A stretch of DNA of 64,000 bases from Wenxinia marina DSM 24838 (GCF_000379485.1 NZ_KB902281.1:61070-125069); one strand, 5' to 3'; positions 27,651 to 37,673 are shown, counted from the stretch's first letter. Numbers and translations: made by a program. Notes: a model not told the origin generated them from the sequence alone.

Positions 27651-28615
27651 CGCGGCCTCCGAGCCCGCGCTGCCGCCATCGCCGCCGCCATGCGGAGCGC
27701 GGCGATCATCGACGTGGGGTCCGCCACGCCGCGGCCGGCGATGTCGAAGGCGGTGCCGTGGTCGGGCGAGGTTCGCACGAAGGGCAGGCCCAGCGTCACG
27801 TTCACGCCGCCGGCGAAGTCGATCGTCTTGATCGGGATCAGCGCCTGGTCATGATAGGCGCAGACGGCGGCGTCGTAGCGCGAGCGGGCGGCGGCGTGGA
27901 ACATCGTGTCGGCGGGCAGGGGGCCGGTGACGTCGAGGCCCTCGCCCCGCAGCGCCTCCAGCGCCGGGATCATCACCGCCAGCTCCTCGCCGCCGATCTT
28001 GCCCGCCTCGCCCGCATGCGGGTTGAGGCCGGCGACGGCGATCCGGGGACGGGCGACGCCGAAATCGCGGGTGAGGCTGGCTGCGGTGATGCGGATCGTC
28101 TCGCTCAACAGATCCGCCGTCAGCGCCTCCGGCACTTCGGCCAAGGGAATGTGGATGGTCGCCGGCACCACCTTCAGCGCGTCGCAGGCGAGCATCATCA
28201 CCACCCGCTCCACCCCCGCCAGCGCGGCGAGGAACTCGGTATGGCCGGGGTAGGCGAAGGCCGCGCCGTCGATCAGCGCCGCCTTGTGGATCGGCGCGGT
28301 ACAGAGGGCGGACGCCGCGCCCGAACGGACGAGGGCGACGCCCTCCTCGATGGCGGCGACGACCCCGGGCGCGTGGGCGGGGTTGGGCGTGCCGGGTACG
28401 GCAGGGGGGCCGAAGTCGCGGGCGAGGACGGGCAGGGCGTCCGGCGAGGGCGCGGAGACGGGCGCCGACACCTCGCGGACCGGCGTGCCGGCCGGCAGGT
28501 GGCGGGGGTCGCCGATCCAGGTGAGGGCGATCTCGGCCGCGAGCGCCGCCCACGCCTTCGCCGCGACCTCCGGCCCGACCCCCGCGGGCTCGCCGCAGGA
28601 GATGACGACGCTCAT
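27647..28615 (-). CDS. pdxA: 4-hydroxythreonine-4-phosphate dehydrogenase
   Basis: NAD-dependent step of pyridoxal-5'-phosphate synthesis by the DXP route. The 322-residue protein starts at '[17 protein letters not shown]' and has the metal-binding histidines in 'YPGHTEFLA', 'GLNPHAGE' and '[10 protein letters not shown]'. The ATG overlaps the surA stop (ATGA). The pdxA-rsmA pair next to surA is the conserved arrangement in proteobacteria. Confidence 0.95.
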   Translation of the reverse strand: MSVVISCGEPAGVGPEVAAKAWAALAAEIALTWIGDPRHLPAGTPVREVSAPVSAPSPDALPVLARDFGPPAVPGTPNPAHAPGVVAAIEEGVALVRSGAASALCTAPIHKAALIDGAAFAYPGHTEFLAALAGVERVVMMLACDALKVVPATIHIPLAEVPEALTADLLSETIRITAASLTRDFGVARPRIAVAGLNPHAGEAGKIGGEELAVMIPALEALRGEGLDVTGPLPADTMFHAAARSRYDAAVCAYHDQALIPIKTIDFAGGVNVTLGLPFVRTSPDHGTAFDIAGRGVADPTSMIAALRMAAAMAAARARRPR

Positions 28616-29835
28616 TCGACCCGGATGGCCGCGTTGGCGCGCAGGTCGGCGAGGAGCGCGTCGGCGAGGCTGGTCAGCTGCTGGTTCCGCAGCTGCGCCC
28701 GCACCGAGTCGCGGTCCGCCGCGGCGGCGCCGGCGTTCCGGCGCTGGCACAGCATCAGGAAGACCAGCGTCTGCCCGTCGGGCGAGGTCAGCGCCGTGGA
28801 CACCTCGCCGGGGTCGAGCTTGGCCAGCTCCAGCGCGATGTCGGAAGGGATGTCGGCCGGCGCGGTCTCGGTCCGCTGGAACTGGTTCTCGCCCAGCTCC
28901 TCGCGGGCGATCGGCCAGAGATCCTCGCAGGTCTCGATCCGGCCGCGCAGCAGGGCGGCCTGCTGCAACCCCTCGACCGAGCGTCCGCCGGGCAGGCCGA
29001 CGATGGCGTAGTCGAGGAGGTCGGGCGTCTGCGGCGCGCTCACCACCTCGCGCACGTCGCGCAGCTGGAACAGCGCGATCCCGTTCGGGATCTCGATGGG
29101 CTCTGACACTTCGCCGGGCGCGAGATCCAGGATCAGCGGCTGCAGCGGCGCCGGGTAGCGGTCGATCGGCAGCCAGTCGAGCCGGCCGCCCTGCTCGCGC
29201 GAGGGCAGGGCGGAATATTCCCGCGCCGCCGCCTCGAACGCGCCGGTCGAGGTGACGCGGGTGATCTGTGCGGCGATCCCCCGGGCCTCGGCCGCGCGCT
29301 GCGGCGGGGCGGGGATGATGATCTCGCTCAGCAGAACCTCGATACTGGCCTCGCGCGTGCCCTGCGTCGCGAGGACCTGGTCGATGTCGGATTCCGTCAC
29401 CTGCGCTCGGTCCTCGAACCGGGCGCGGATGTAGTCGCGCCAGCTGACGTTGATGCGGACGTAGTCCCGGAACGTCTCTTCCTCGACGCCCGCCTCGGCG
29501 AGGATGGCGAGGAACTCGGGCAGGGTGCGGTCGGCGCGGGCGGCGAAGTCGACGAGGGCGTTCTGCAGGCCCTCCTCGGTGATGGACAGGCCGACGCGGG
29601 CGAACTCCTGCTCGCGCACGCGATCGTCGATCAGCTGCTCACGCGCGAGGCGGGGCAGGTCGCCGCGGGTGCCGAACAGGTCGAGGAGGCGCTGGCGCTG
29701 CTCGATCTCGTAGTAGGTGACGGCGCGGTCGCCGACGTGGATCGCGGCCGAGAACGGGCTCTGCGCCGCGGCCGGCAGGCCGAAGGCGCCCGCAAGCCCC
29801 AGAACCAGCCCGAAGAATGCTGTCCGCATCGCCAT
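28612..29835 (-). CDS. surA: periplasmic chaperone/peptidyl-prolyl isomerase SurA
   Basis: SurA escorts outer-membrane proteins through the periplasm to the BAM complex. The 407-residue product has a signal peptide ending LPAAAQ, a SurA N-terminal chaperone domain ('VTYYEIEQRQRLLDLF', 'LIDDRVREQEFARVG'), and a PpiC-type parvulin domain in the middle ('LSEIIIPAPP...GRLDWLP...GIALFQLRDV'). An ATG two codons further in (29829) is also possible. It follows lptD by 31 bp. Confidence 0.92.
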   Translation of the reverse strand: MAMRTAFFGLVLGLAGAFGLPAAAQSPFSAAIHVGDRAVTYYEIEQRQRLLDLFGTRGDLPRLAREQLIDDRVREQEFARVGLSITEEGLQNALVDFAARADRTLPEFLAILAEAGVEEETFRDYVRINVSWRDYIRARFEDRAQVTESDIDQVLATQGTREASIEVLLSEIIIPAPPQRAAEARGIAAQITRVTSTGAFEAAAREYSALPSREQGGRLDWLPIDRYPAPLQPLILDLAPGEVSEPIEIPNGIALFQLRDVREVVSAPQTPDLLDYAIVGLPGGRSVEGLQQAALLRGRIETCEDLWPIAREELGENQFQRTETAPADIPSDIALELAKLDPGEVSTALTSPDGQTLVFLMLCQRRNAGAAAADRDSVRAQLRNQQLTSLADALLADLRANAAIRVE

Positions 29836-29866
29836 CCGCCTTCTCCCGCCCCCGCTTCAGCCCCGG

Positions 29867-31966
29867 TCAGTTCCTGCACCGGCCGGGCGGCACGGCCCCC
29901 ACGCCCTCGGCCGAAAAACCGAGGAGACTGACCTCCAGACCGAAGTCCGTGGTCGGGTCCTGCTCTTCTCCGGACGTGTAGCTGCGGGAGATCGAAACGT
30001 CCACCTCGACGCACTCGTTGCGCCAGCCGACGCCGAACCCGGCGGTGACCGGCCGCGCGTCCGACAGGTCGTAGCGCCCTTCCGCGGCGAGCGACCAGCT
30101 CGGCGTCACCTGCCAGCGGCCGTCGACGGTCCATTCGGCGATCGACTCCTCGCGCCCCTCGGACCGGGCGACCGGCAGGTAGACGTATGTCGCGGAAAGA
30201 TCGACCGTCGGCGAGGCCCAGGCGAGGCGGGCCTCGGTCTTGTCGAACTCCAGGTCATCGTCGAACACCGTCCGCGCCCGCGCCGTGATGCCCAGCGGCA
30301 GGTCCAGTCGCGCCGACAGCAGCCAGTCCGACGACAGCCCGTTGAGGCCCGAGGCGAGGTCGAAGCCGGTATCCGCCTCCGCCCGGTAGATCCGGCCCGC
30401 CGTGAGGCCGAGCTCGGTCCCGTCCGCGGCGATCAGCGTGTAGGACAGGCCCACGGCCACCCGAGCGCCGTCCTCGCGCGCATCCTCGCCCGGGTAGCGG
30501 GTGAGGGCGTCGAGGTTGCCCTCGTCGAATTCCACCACCGCGCTGTCCTCGTTCGGCACCGCGCCGCCGCGGTTGGTCGACCAGGCGACCGCGAGCAGCG
30601 GCTCCAGCAGGTGCGCGGTGCCGCCGGTCCCTCGTGCGATCAGCGGCCAGCGCAGGGTGGCCTGCACCGCCGGGGTGACGCGGGTGACGGTCCGGTCGAA
30701 GGCCGGATCGTCCGCGATCCGGTAGAAGCCCAGCTCCACCGAGCCGCCGCCGCTGAGGACGAAGCCGGCGGGCAGGATCGCCTGCCGCTGCCAGCCGGCG
30801 AAGGCGCCGGCGCGGGCGACGTCGCGGGCGAGGTCGCCGGTTCCGTCCGTGGTGCGCAGCAGCGCCTCGGCCGCTCCGCCGAAGGTCAGCGTGCCGCCGA
30901 ACGCGGCCATGCGCCGCTCGTAAGCCGCCCGCCCCTCCCAGGGCGGCAGGGCGCCGTCCACCTCGTCCTCGCGGAAGGTGCGGTGGTAGGCGAGGTGCGC
31001 CTCGGCCAGGCTGTCCGCCGTCACTGCGGCGTAGCCGACGAACGAGGTCAGGCGGTCCCGGTCCGAGATGCCGTAGTCGGTGAGGTAGTCGGGGTCGCTC
31101 GACGCCTCGAGGCCGAAGGTCAGCGTCCGGCCGGGCGCGAGCCGCCATTCCCCGTCGGCGAACAGGTAGCCGCGCACCTCGCCGGGCCGCAGGCTGTCGC
31201 GGCTGACCGCGCCCGTCGCCTCGATCTCGCCCGACAGCCACGCCTCGCGGTAGCGGGCCTCGACACTCGTCGTCTCGCGCGACAGGTACGGCGTCAGGGT
31301 GAGATCCCGCGACGGGCCGAGGGTGACGAAGTAGGGCAGCTTGATGCCGAGGCCCAGCCGGTCGGTCGTGCGGATCCGCGGCACCAGCAGGCCCGTCGCC
31401 CGCTCCACCGTCGGGTCGGGCAGGCGCATCGCGGGGATCCACAGGACCGGCACGCCGCGGATCAGGAAGGTGGCATTCTCGAAGTAGAGCTGCCGTTCCA
31501 CCTCGTCATGCACGACCTGGGCCGCGCGGATCTCCCACAGGGGAGCCCGGCCGTCGCAGACCTGGCAGGCGGTGGCTGCGGTGCGGGTCAGCGCCGAGTA
31601 GCGCCCGTCGATCCGGTCGATCCGCCCGGCGGTCAGCTGAAGCTGCCGCTCCAGCACCAGCCGCGCCCCGCGCAGGAGGCCGTTCTCCAGCCGCGGGTCC
31701 AGTTCGGCCCGCTCGGCCGTCACGATCTCGCCGTCCGGCCCCTGCAGGAAGATCGGCCCGTCGATGCTCAGCCGGTCGGCGGCCTGGTCGTAGACGATCC
31801 GCGCCGCCGACAGGCGGGAGCCGTCGTAGAAGGCCTCGACGTTGCCCTCGGCGATCAGCCGGCCGGCGGCGTCCACCGTGACGCTGTCGGCGACGAGGCT
31901 CGCGGTGCCCTGCGCCGAGGCCAGCGCGGGCCAGAGCGCGAGCAGGAGGACGAGCAGGCCCCTCAC
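29867..31966 (-). CDS. lptD: LPS-assembly protein LptD
   Basis: Outer-membrane beta-barrel that places lipopolysaccharide in the outer leaflet. The 699-residue protein has a signal peptide (cut near ALASAQ), an OstA/LptA-like jellyroll ('LVADSVTVDAAGRLIAEGNVEAFY'), and a long barrel. Cysteines at 'ATACQVCDGR' and at the C-terminus ('NECVEVDV', 'PGRCRN') could form the disulfides between jellyroll and barrel known in the family. The start is GTG within the lptG stop (GTGA). Confidence 0.93.
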   Translation of the reverse strand: MRGLLVLLLALWPALASAQGTASLVADSVTVDAAGRLIAEGNVEAFYDGSRLSAARIVYDQAADRLSIDGPIFLQGPDGEIVTAERAELDPRLENGLLRGARLVLERQLQLTAGRIDRIDGRYSALTRTAATACQVCDGRAPLWEIRAAQVVHDEVERQLYFENATFLIRGVPVLWIPAMRLPDPTVERATGLLVPRIRTTDRLGLGIKLPYFVTLGPSRDLTLTPYLSRETTSVEARYREAWLSGEIEATGAVSRDSLRPGEVRGYLFADGEWRLAPGRTLTFGLEASSDPDYLTDYGISDRDRLTSFVGYAAVTADSLAEAHLAYHRTFREDEVDGALPPWEGRAAYERRMAAFGGTLTFGGAAEALLRTTDGTGDLARDVARAGAFAGWQRQAILPAGFVLSGGGSVELGFYRIADDPAFDRTVTRVTPAVQATLRWPLIARGTGGTAHLLEPLLAVAWSTNRGGAVPNEDSAVVEFDEGNLDALTRYPGEDAREDGARVAVGLSYTLIAADGTELGLTAGRIYRAEADTGFDLASGLNGLSSDWLLSARLDLPLGITARARTVFDDDLEFDKTEARLAWASPTVDLSATYVYLPVARSEGREESIAEWTVDGRWQVTPSWSLAAEGRYDLSDARPVTAGFGVGWRNECVEVDVSISRSYTSGEEQDPTTDFGLEVSLLGFSAEGVGAVPPGRCRN

Positions 31967-33069
31967 CCGTCCTCCAGGTGCAGGATGACCCCCAGCGTCA
32001 GGGCGATGGCGGCGGCCGGCGGCGCCCACGCGGCGAGCGCGGCCGGGATCTCGCCGTTCTCGCCGAGAACGGTGGCGAAGTTGCGCAGGAAGTAGACGCC
32101 GAAGCAGACGAGCATGGCCGACAGGACCATCACCCCGGTGCGCCCGGCGCGGTGGTGGCGCATCGTGAAGGCCGCGCCGATCAGCATCATCGCGACCAGG
32201 AAGGCGGGCGAGGCCAGCTCGGTCTGCAGCGCGACCTCGTGGCGGCGGGCGGCGAAGCCGGCGGCGCGCAGACGCTCGATGAAGGCGGGCAGTTCCCAGA
32301 CCGGGATCGTCGCCGGGTCGCCGAAGCTGTCGCGGATCTGGTCCGAGGTCAGCGTCGAGGGCAGAGTGAGGCGCGGATGTTCCTCGGCCAGCGCTTCGGG
32401 GACCGCGCCACCGCCCAGCGGCCAGACCTTCGCGTCGTAAAGCGTCCAGCCCCCCTCCCCGAGGATCGCCCGCGCCGCCGCGATGCGTTGCACCGGGCCG
32501 CCGCGGTCGCCGCTCTCCTCGGCGAAGGTCAGGAAGGTGGCGTCCCACAGGACCGTGCCGTCCTGGTTGGTCCGCGCCGCGTTGATCACCGTCTGCCCGC
32601 CGGCGCCGCCCTGACGCAGCCACAGCCCGCCGGCGTCGAGGCCGAGGGCGCTGTCCTCGCCGCGGATCGTCGCCACCCGGGCGTCGTATTCGCGCGCCGT
32701 GACCGCGACGATCGGATTCAGCGCCGCGACCGCGACTGCCCCGATCAGGACCGTGACGAGGAGCGGCCCGGTGAGCGCCCGCAGCGCCGAGCGGCCGGCG
32801 GCACGCGTCACCACCAGCTCGGACGAGCGCGACAGCGAGAAGAAGAGGAACAGCGTCGCGATCACCACGACGAGCGGCAGGATGCGGTACAGCGCCCCGG
32901 GGATGTCGAGGGCGGAGAGACCGAGCAGCGCGCCGAGGCCGGTCTCCTCGCCGCCGAAGCGGCGGGCCTGCTCGATCAGGTTCACGAAGAGCAGGATCGT
33001 CACGAACACGCCGAGCGTGCCGAGGAACGTCATCAGGTAGCGGCGGGCGAGGTAGCGGAACAGGATCAC
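31963..33069 (-). CDS. lptG: LPS export ABC transporter permease LptG
   Basis: Inner-membrane permease that works with LptF and the ATPase LptB to extract LPS. The 368-residue protein has the YjgP/YjgQ layout: membrane helices in the first 110 residues, a large periplasmic beta-jellyroll domain (about 120-270), and three helices at the end. Residues 8-70 give 'RYLMTFLGTLGVFVTILLFV'. It overlaps lptF by 4 bases and lptD by 4 bases. Which of the two YjgP/Q genes is F or G is assigned by order in the operon. Confidence 0.92.
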   Translation of the reverse strand: MILFRYLARRYLMTFLGTLGVFVTILLFVNLIEQARRFGGEETGLGALLGLSALDIPGALYRILPLVVVIATLFLFFSLSRSSELVVTRAAGRSALRALTGPLLVTVLIGAVAVAALNPIVAVTAREYDARVATIRGEDSALGLDAGGLWLRQGGAGGQTVINAARTNQDGTVLWDATFLTFAEESGDRGGPVQRIAAARAILGEGGWTLYDAKVWPLGGGAVPEALAEEHPRLTLPSTLTSDQIRDSFGDPATIPVWELPAFIERLRAAGFAARRHEVALQTELASPAFLVAMMLIGAAFTMRHHRAGRTGVMVLSAMLVCFGVYFLRNFATVLGENGEIPAALAAWAPPAAAIALTLGVILHLEDG

Positions 33070-34196
33070 GCCGCCGCCTCCCGCCGCGGGCGGCGCCGCA
33101 GCAGTTCGGGCCGCGCGGCGATGGTCAGCAGGACGAGGACCATGGCGGCCCCGGTCGCGGTCGGCAGGTAGAGCAGCGGCCAGCGCCCCGCCGCGCCGGC
33201 GACCACGCTCGTCACCCAGCCCTCCAGCCCCTTCACCACGACGGTCAGCCCGATGGCGAGGAGGATCTGCCGCCAGACGCCGAACCGGCTGAACCCGCCG
33301 ACGATCAGCGCCGCGAAGCCGATCAGCGCCCCCACGCAGGCGAGCAGCGCGTCAGCGATCCTCTCGTGCCCCTCGGCGACCAGTTCGCCCTCGGTCCACC
33401 CGGTCTCGGCCTGCAGGTCCGGCCCGGCGGTCAGCAGCTCGGGCGTCGGCACCTCGCGGGGGCGCCGCGCCGCGTCGCCGCCCGAGGGGAGAAGGGACGC
33501 GACGTCGTAGGCCAGCTCCTCGAACGTGGTGACGCCGAGGCGCCCGGTCGCCGCGGACAGCGTCTGCACCATGCCGTCGATCATCACCAGCTGCGGGCCG
33601 GCGTCTGTCCGCACCAGGAAGGCGCGGGTCGCGGTGTAGGTGATCTGCGCCTCGGGCTCGCGCGTGTCGGCGAGGAACAGGTCGCGGATCTCGCCGTCGG
33701 GGGTCACGTCGCGGATGTAGATCGTCATCCCCTCGACCGGCGCCAGGAACTGCCCCTCGCGCAGGAGGCGCGCCGTCGCGTTCTCGGCGATCTCGTCCTG
33801 CCGGTCGGCGAGCCGCGCGGCGGCGGCGGGGATCAGGACGTGCGTCAGCACCGACATGACGAGCGCGATCATCAGTCCGAACACCGCGAACGGCCGCGCC
33901 AGCCGCCAGGGCGAGAAGCCGGTCGCGCGGACCACGGTCAGCTCGCTCTCGGCGGTGAGGCGGTTTGTGACGTAGATCGCCGCGATCACGGTCGAGATCG
34001 GCACGACGATGCCGATCAGCTGCGGCAGGGCGAGGACCGTCAGCTCGAGGAACACGCCGATGCCCTGGCCGTCCGAGATGATCTGGTCGAACAGGCCGAC
34101 CGCGCGGTTGATCCAGTAGACCATGATCAGGACCAGCGCCGACAGGCCGAACAGCCACAGAAGCTGCGACAGCACGTATCGGTCGAATCGTCCCAT
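33066..34196 (-). CDS. lptF: LPS export ABC transporter permease LptF
   Basis: Partner of LptG in the LptB2FG complex. The 376-residue protein starts 'MGRFDRYVLSQLLWLFGLSALVLIMVYWI' and shows the same helix-periplasmic-domain-helix layout as LptG. It is the first gene of the six-gene outer-membrane biogenesis operon; a 126-bp region separates it from divergent pepA and must hold promoters for both. Confidence 0.92.
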   Translation of the reverse strand: MGRFDRYVLSQLLWLFGLSALVLIMVYWINRAVGLFDQIISDGQGIGVFLELTVLALPQLIGIVVPISTVIAAIYVTNRLTAESELTVVRATGFSPWRLARPFAVFGLMIALVMSVLTHVLIPAAAARLADRQDEIAENATARLLREGQFLAPVEGMTIYIRDVTPDGEIRDLFLADTREPEAQITYTATRAFLVRTDAGPQLVMIDGMVQTLSAATGRLGVTTFEELAYDVASLLPSGGDAARRPREVPTPELLTAGPDLQAETGWTEGELVAEGHERIADALLACVGALIGFAALIVGGFSRFGVWRQILLAIGLTVVVKGLEGWVTSVVAGAAGRWPLLYLPTATGAAMVLVLLTIAARPELLRRRPRREAAA

Positions 34197-34322
34197 GCGC
34201 CTCCGCCCGGGCCCGGAGGCGGGCCCGGCGGGACGCTACCCGATCCGGCCGGCGGGGGAAACTTCCCTTCGGCCGGTGCGGGGGCTACCAAGGGCGCGCT
34301 TCCGCCCAACGAGAGGTCCCGA

Positions 34323-35780
34323 ATGCCCGTTCCCGCGCTCACCGTCGCCGCCCCCGATGCCGCCGCCCTCGCCGGGCGCGAGGGCCGGATCGCCCTCGTC
34401 CTGCCGCCCGACGGCCGGCCGGACGCTCTGGCGCGGCGGCTGGACGGGCTGACGAAGGGCGCGGTGAAGCGCCTCCTTGCCAGCACGAAGTGGGACGGGA
34501 TGAAGGACGGCGACGTGGCCGAGCTGGCCTTCCCCGCCGGCCTCGCCGCCGAGGCGGTGCTCGTGGCCAAGCTGTCGCCGAAGGCGGACGCCGACGCCGC
34601 CCGCAGGGCCGGCGCGAACCTCGCCGCGAAGCGGGGCAAGGGCGACCTGCTGATCCATCTCGGCCGGTCGAAGGCGGGGGCGGAGATCGCCCTGGGCGCG
34701 CTCCTGCGCGCCTATGCCTACGACGCCCACCGCACGAAGAAGTCCGAGGAGACAGGCGCCATCGAGTTGTGGACCGACGCCGAGCCGGACCTGACCGCCG
34801 TCCGGGCCCTGGCCGAGGGCGTCCATTTCACCCGCGACCTCGTCAACGCCCCCGCCAACGTCCTGACGACGACCGAGTTCGCGGACCGCCTGTCGGCCCT
34901 GTCCGACGTCGGCCTCAAGGTCGAGGTGCTGGAGGAGGACCGCCTCGCCGAGCTCGGCATGGGCGCGCTGCTGGCGGTGGGGCAGGGGTCCGCGAGCCCG
35001 TCCAAGGTCGTCGTGATGGAGTGGCGCGGCGGGGCCGAGGGCGAGGCGCCGCTGGCGCTCTGCGGCAAGGGCGTGGTCTTCGACACCGGCGGCATCTCGC
35101 TGAAGCCCGCCGCGGGGATGGAGGACATGACCTCCGACATGGGCGGCGCCGGCACCGTCGCGGGCGTCATGCGGGCGCTCGCGCTGCGCAAGGCGAAGGC
35201 CAACGTCGTCGGCCTCGTCGGGCTGGTCGAGAACATGCCCTCCGGCACCGCGACGCGGCCCGGCGACATCGTCACCTCGATGAAGGGCGACACGATCGAG
35301 GTGGTGAACACCGACGCCGAGGGCCGCCTCGTGCTCGCCGACGTGCTCTGGTACGCGCAGGAGACCTACAAACCCGCCGCCCTCGTCGACCTCGCCACGC
35401 TGACCGGTGCAGTGGTCGTCGCCCTCGGCAACGAGATGACGGGCGTGTTCTCGAACGACGACGCCTTCGCCGGCGCGCTGTTCGCCGCTGCGGATGCCGA
35501 GGGCGAGGGCGCGTGGCGGCTGCCGATGGGACCGGCCTACGACAAGCTGATCGACACGCCGCTGGCCGACATGAAGAACTCGGGCGGCCGGCCCGCCGGC
35601 TCGATCACCGCAGCGCAGCTGCTGCGGCGCTTCGTGAAGGACGACGTCCCTTGGGTGCATCTCGACATCGCCGGCACCGCGACGGCGAAGTCCGGCCGCG
35701 ACCTCGCCCCCAAGGGCGCGACCGGCTGGGGCGTCCTGACCCTCGACCGGCTGGTGCGCGACCGGTTCGAGACGGGCTGA
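34323..35780 (+). CDS. pepA: leucyl aminopeptidase (M17 family)
   Basis: Cytosolic aminopeptidase with a two-metal centre. The 485-residue protein contains the M17 signature NTDAEGRLVLAD and the metal-binding block 'VFDTGGISLKPAAGMEDM', with the catalytic lysine in 'SLKP'. The ATG at 34323 follows GAGAGG; a much longer in-frame opening upstream is antisense to lptF and is not used. It is followed 5 bp later by holC, as in many proteobacteria. Confidence 0.94.
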   Translation: MPVPALTVAAPDAAALAGREGRIALVLPPDGRPDALARRLDGLTKGAVKRLLASTKWDGMKDGDVAELAFPAGLAAEAVLVAKLSPKADADAARRAGANLAAKRGKGDLLIHLGRSKAGAEIALGALLRAYAYDAHRTKKSEETGAIELWTDAEPDLTAVRALAEGVHFTRDLVNAPANVLTTTEFADRLSALSDVGLKVEVLEEDRLAELGMGALLAVGQGSASPSKVVVMEWRGGAEGEAPLALCGKGVVFDTGGISLKPAAGMEDMTSDMGGAGTVAGVMRALALRKAKANVVGLVGLVENMPSGTATRPGDIVTSMKGDTIEVVNTDAEGRLVLADVLWYAQETYKPAALVDLATLTGAVVVALGNEMTGVFSNDDAFAGALFAAADAEGEGAWRLPMGPAYDKLIDTPLADMKNSGGRPAGSITAAQLLRRFVKDDVPWVHLDIAGTATAKSGRDLAPKGATGWGVLTLDRLVRDRFETG

Positions 35781-35785
35781 GAGTC

Positions 35786-36238
35786 ATGGGCGCGGCCTAC
35801 TTCTACCACCTGACCGAGAGCCCGCTGGAGGCGGCGCTGCTGACGCTGCTGCCGCGGGCGCTGGGGCAGGGCTGGCGGGTGGAGGTGCGGGGCCGCGACG
35901 AGGGGATGATGGAGCGGCTGGACCGCGCGCTCTGGACCGGGCCGGAGGAGTCGTTCCTGCCGCACGGGCTGGCGGGCGGGCCGCACGACGCGCTGCAGCC
36001 GGTGTTGCTCACCTCGGGCGGCGCGGCGGCGAACAGGCCCGCCTGCGTCATGGCGGTGGACGGCGCGGACGTGACGGCAGAGGAGGGTGCGGCGCTGGAG
36101 CGGGTCTGCGTTCTCTTCGACGGGATCGAGCCGGCGGCAGTGGAGCGCGCCCGCCACCAGTGGCGCGAGCTGACGGGCGGCGGGCTGGAAGGGCAGTACT
36201 GGGCACAGGAGGCGGGGAAATGGACGAGGAAGGCATGA
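35786..36238 (+). CDS. holC: DNA polymerase III subunit chi
   Basis: The chi subunit links the polymerase III clamp loader to single-stranded DNA-binding protein. The 150-residue product matches alphaproteobacterial HolC: 'AAYFYHLTESPLEAALLTLLPRAL' at the start, 'ALWTGPEESFLPHG' in the middle, and 'ERARHQWRELTGGGL..YW' near the end. It begins 5 bp after pepA, the usual pepA-holC pairing, and overlaps the start of the GFA gene. Confidence 0.93.
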   Translation: MGAAYFYHLTESPLEAALLTLLPRALGQGWRVEVRGRDEGMMERLDRALWTGPEESFLPHGLAGGPHDALQPVLLTSGGAAANRPACVMAVDGADVTAEEGAALERVCVLFDGIEPAAVERARHQWRELTGGGLEGQYWAQEAGKWTRKA

Positions 36239-36672
36239 CGCTGCCGGATGGTCCGTGGGAGGGCGGCTGTCAGTGCGGCAAGGTCCGCTTCCGCGCCGAG
36301 CGGCTGCACGAGGCGGGGCACCTCTGCCACTGCCGCATGTGCCAGAGGGCTACGGGCAGCCTGTTCGCCGCCCTCGTCGGCATCGCGCGCGCGGAGCTCG
36401 TCTGGTCCGGCCCGTCCGCGACGTTCCGCAGCTCGACCAACGTGGAGCGCCGCTTCTGCCCGTCCTGCGGCACCGCGCTCAGTTACGAAGGCGACGGCGA
36501 CGACGTCGTCGGCGTCTCGATCGGCGCCTTCGACCGCGCGGCGGACGTGCCGATCGACAGGCAGAGCGACACCTACGCTCGCCACCCGTCGCTCAGCGCC
36601 CTGCGCTGGCTGCACGAGGATTTCGCCGAGGATTACGGCCCGAACCCCGACAGCCTGCAGGACCCGCGCTAG
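36220..36672 (+). CDS. GFA-domain protein (glutathione-dependent formaldehyde-activating family)
   Basis: The 150-residue protein has the zinc-binding cysteine pattern of the GFA fold: C17-x-C19 ('GGCQCG'), C36-x-C38-xx-C41 ('CHCRMCQ'), and C80-xx-C83 ('FCPSCGTAL'). Members bind zinc; the true activity of most is unknown. ATG 36220 has AGGAGG at good spacing; the ATG at 36235, overlapping the holC stop as ATGA, is an alternative that removes five residues. The 3' end overlaps the convergent regulator gene by 4 bases. Confidence 0.88.
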   Translation: MDEEGMTLPDGPWEGGCQCGKVRFRAERLHEAGHLCHCRMCQRATGSLFAALVGIARAELVWSGPSATFRSSTNVERRFCPSCGTALSYEGDGDDVVGVSIGAFDRAADVPIDRQSDTYARHPSLSALRWLHEDFAEDYGPNPDSLQDPR

Positions 36673-37673
36673 ATCGACAGCCGCGCCGCGTGGCTGCCCC
36701 GCTCGCGGTAGGGCGTCGTGTCGTAGTGCGCCCGGTAGCATTTCGAGAAGTGCGACGGCGAGGTGAAGCCGCAGGCGAGCGCCACGTTGATGACGCTCAT
36801 GTCGGTCTGCATCAGCAGGTTCCGCGCCTTCTGCAGCCGCAGCTCCATGTAGTAGCGCTTGGGCGAGCGGTTGAGGTAGCGGCGGAACAGCCGCTCCAGC
36901 TGCCGCGTCGACATTCCGACTTCGTGCGCCAGCGTCGCGGGCGAGATCGGGTCCTCGATCGCCTGCTCCATCTTCTGCACCACGGTCGACAGCTTGGGAT
37001 GGCGCACGCCGATCCGCGTCGGCGTCGACAGCCGCTGGGTGTCCTGGTCGGTGCGGATTGAGGAATAGATCAGCTGGTCGGCGACCGCGTTGGCGAGGTC
37101 CTCGCCGTGGTCGTCCGCGATCAGCTTCAGCATCAGGTCGATGGAGGCGGTGCCGCCCGCGGTGGTGATCCGGTTGCCGTCGACGACGAAGACCGACTTG
37201 GTCAGCTTCACGTCCTCGAATTCCTCGGCGAAGCTGTCCTGGTTCTCCCAGTGAATCGTCGCCTTCTTGCCGTCCAGCAGGCCCGCCCGCGCCAGCGTGT
37301 AGCCCGCGGTGCACAGGCCCGCCATCGTCACGCCGCGCCGCGCCTCGCGCCGCAGCCAGTTGAGGATCCGCCGGGTCGTCGCGGCCTGGACGTCGATGCC
37401 GCCGCAGACCATGACCGTGTCCTCGCGCTCCAGCTCGTCCAGATCCATGTCGGCCGTGAAGGTCGTGCCGTTGGAGCAGGTGACCATGCCGCCGCCCTCG
37501 ACCGCCGTCACCCAGGAGTAGAGCTGCTGGCCGCCCATCCGGTTCGCGATCCGCAGCGATTCCACCGCGCAGGCGAAGCTCAGCATCGTGAAGTTCTCGA
37601 GAAGGACGAACACGAACCGTCGCGGCCGAAGCCCCGCGGTCTTCACCTCGACGGTCTGCGGCTGGATGTCCAT
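36669..37673 (-). CDS. GlxA-family transcriptional regulator (DJ-1/PfpI plus AraC domains)
   Basis: The 334-residue protein has a DJ-1/PfpI-like amidotransferase domain (about 15-190, 'FVFVLLENFTMLSFACAVESLRIA', 'TMAGLCTAGYTLA') and a C-terminal AraC helix-turn-helix pair ('TLAHEVGMSTRQLERLFRRYL', 'VALACGFTSPSHFSKCYRAHY'). This layout is seen in GbdR/CdhR/ArgR-type activators of glycine betaine, carnitine or arginine use. No target operon is adjacent. A GTG two codons upstream (37679) could also serve as start. Confidence 0.9.
   Translation of the reverse strand: MDIQPQTVEVKTAGLRPRRFVFVLLENFTMLSFACAVESLRIANRMGGQQLYSWVTAVEGGGMVTCSNGTTFTADMDLDELEREDTVMVCGGIDVQAATTRRILNWLRREARRGVTMAGLCTAGYTLARAGLLDGKKATIHWENQDSFAEEFEDVKLTKSVFVVDGNRITTAGGTASIDLMLKLIADDHGEDLANAVADQLIYSSIRTDQDTQRLSTPTRIGVRHPKLSTVVQKMEQAIEDPISPATLAHEVGMSTRQLERLFRRYLNRSPKRYYMELRLQKARNLLMQTDMSVINVALACGFTSPSHFSKCYRAHYDTTPYRERGSHAARLSI

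Noticed and set aside
29717..32095. Very long open frame on the plus strand opposite lptD/surA (about 790 codons)
   Set aside because: It is antisense to two well-supported genes; its composition (Arg/Gly/Pro/His) is that of a complementary-strand shadow in high-GC DNA.
33366..34322. In-frame extension of pepA far upstream, opposite lptF
   Set aside because: The extension is antisense to lptF and unlike any M17 peptidase N-terminus; the ATG at 34323 has a ribosome-binding site and gives the normal length.
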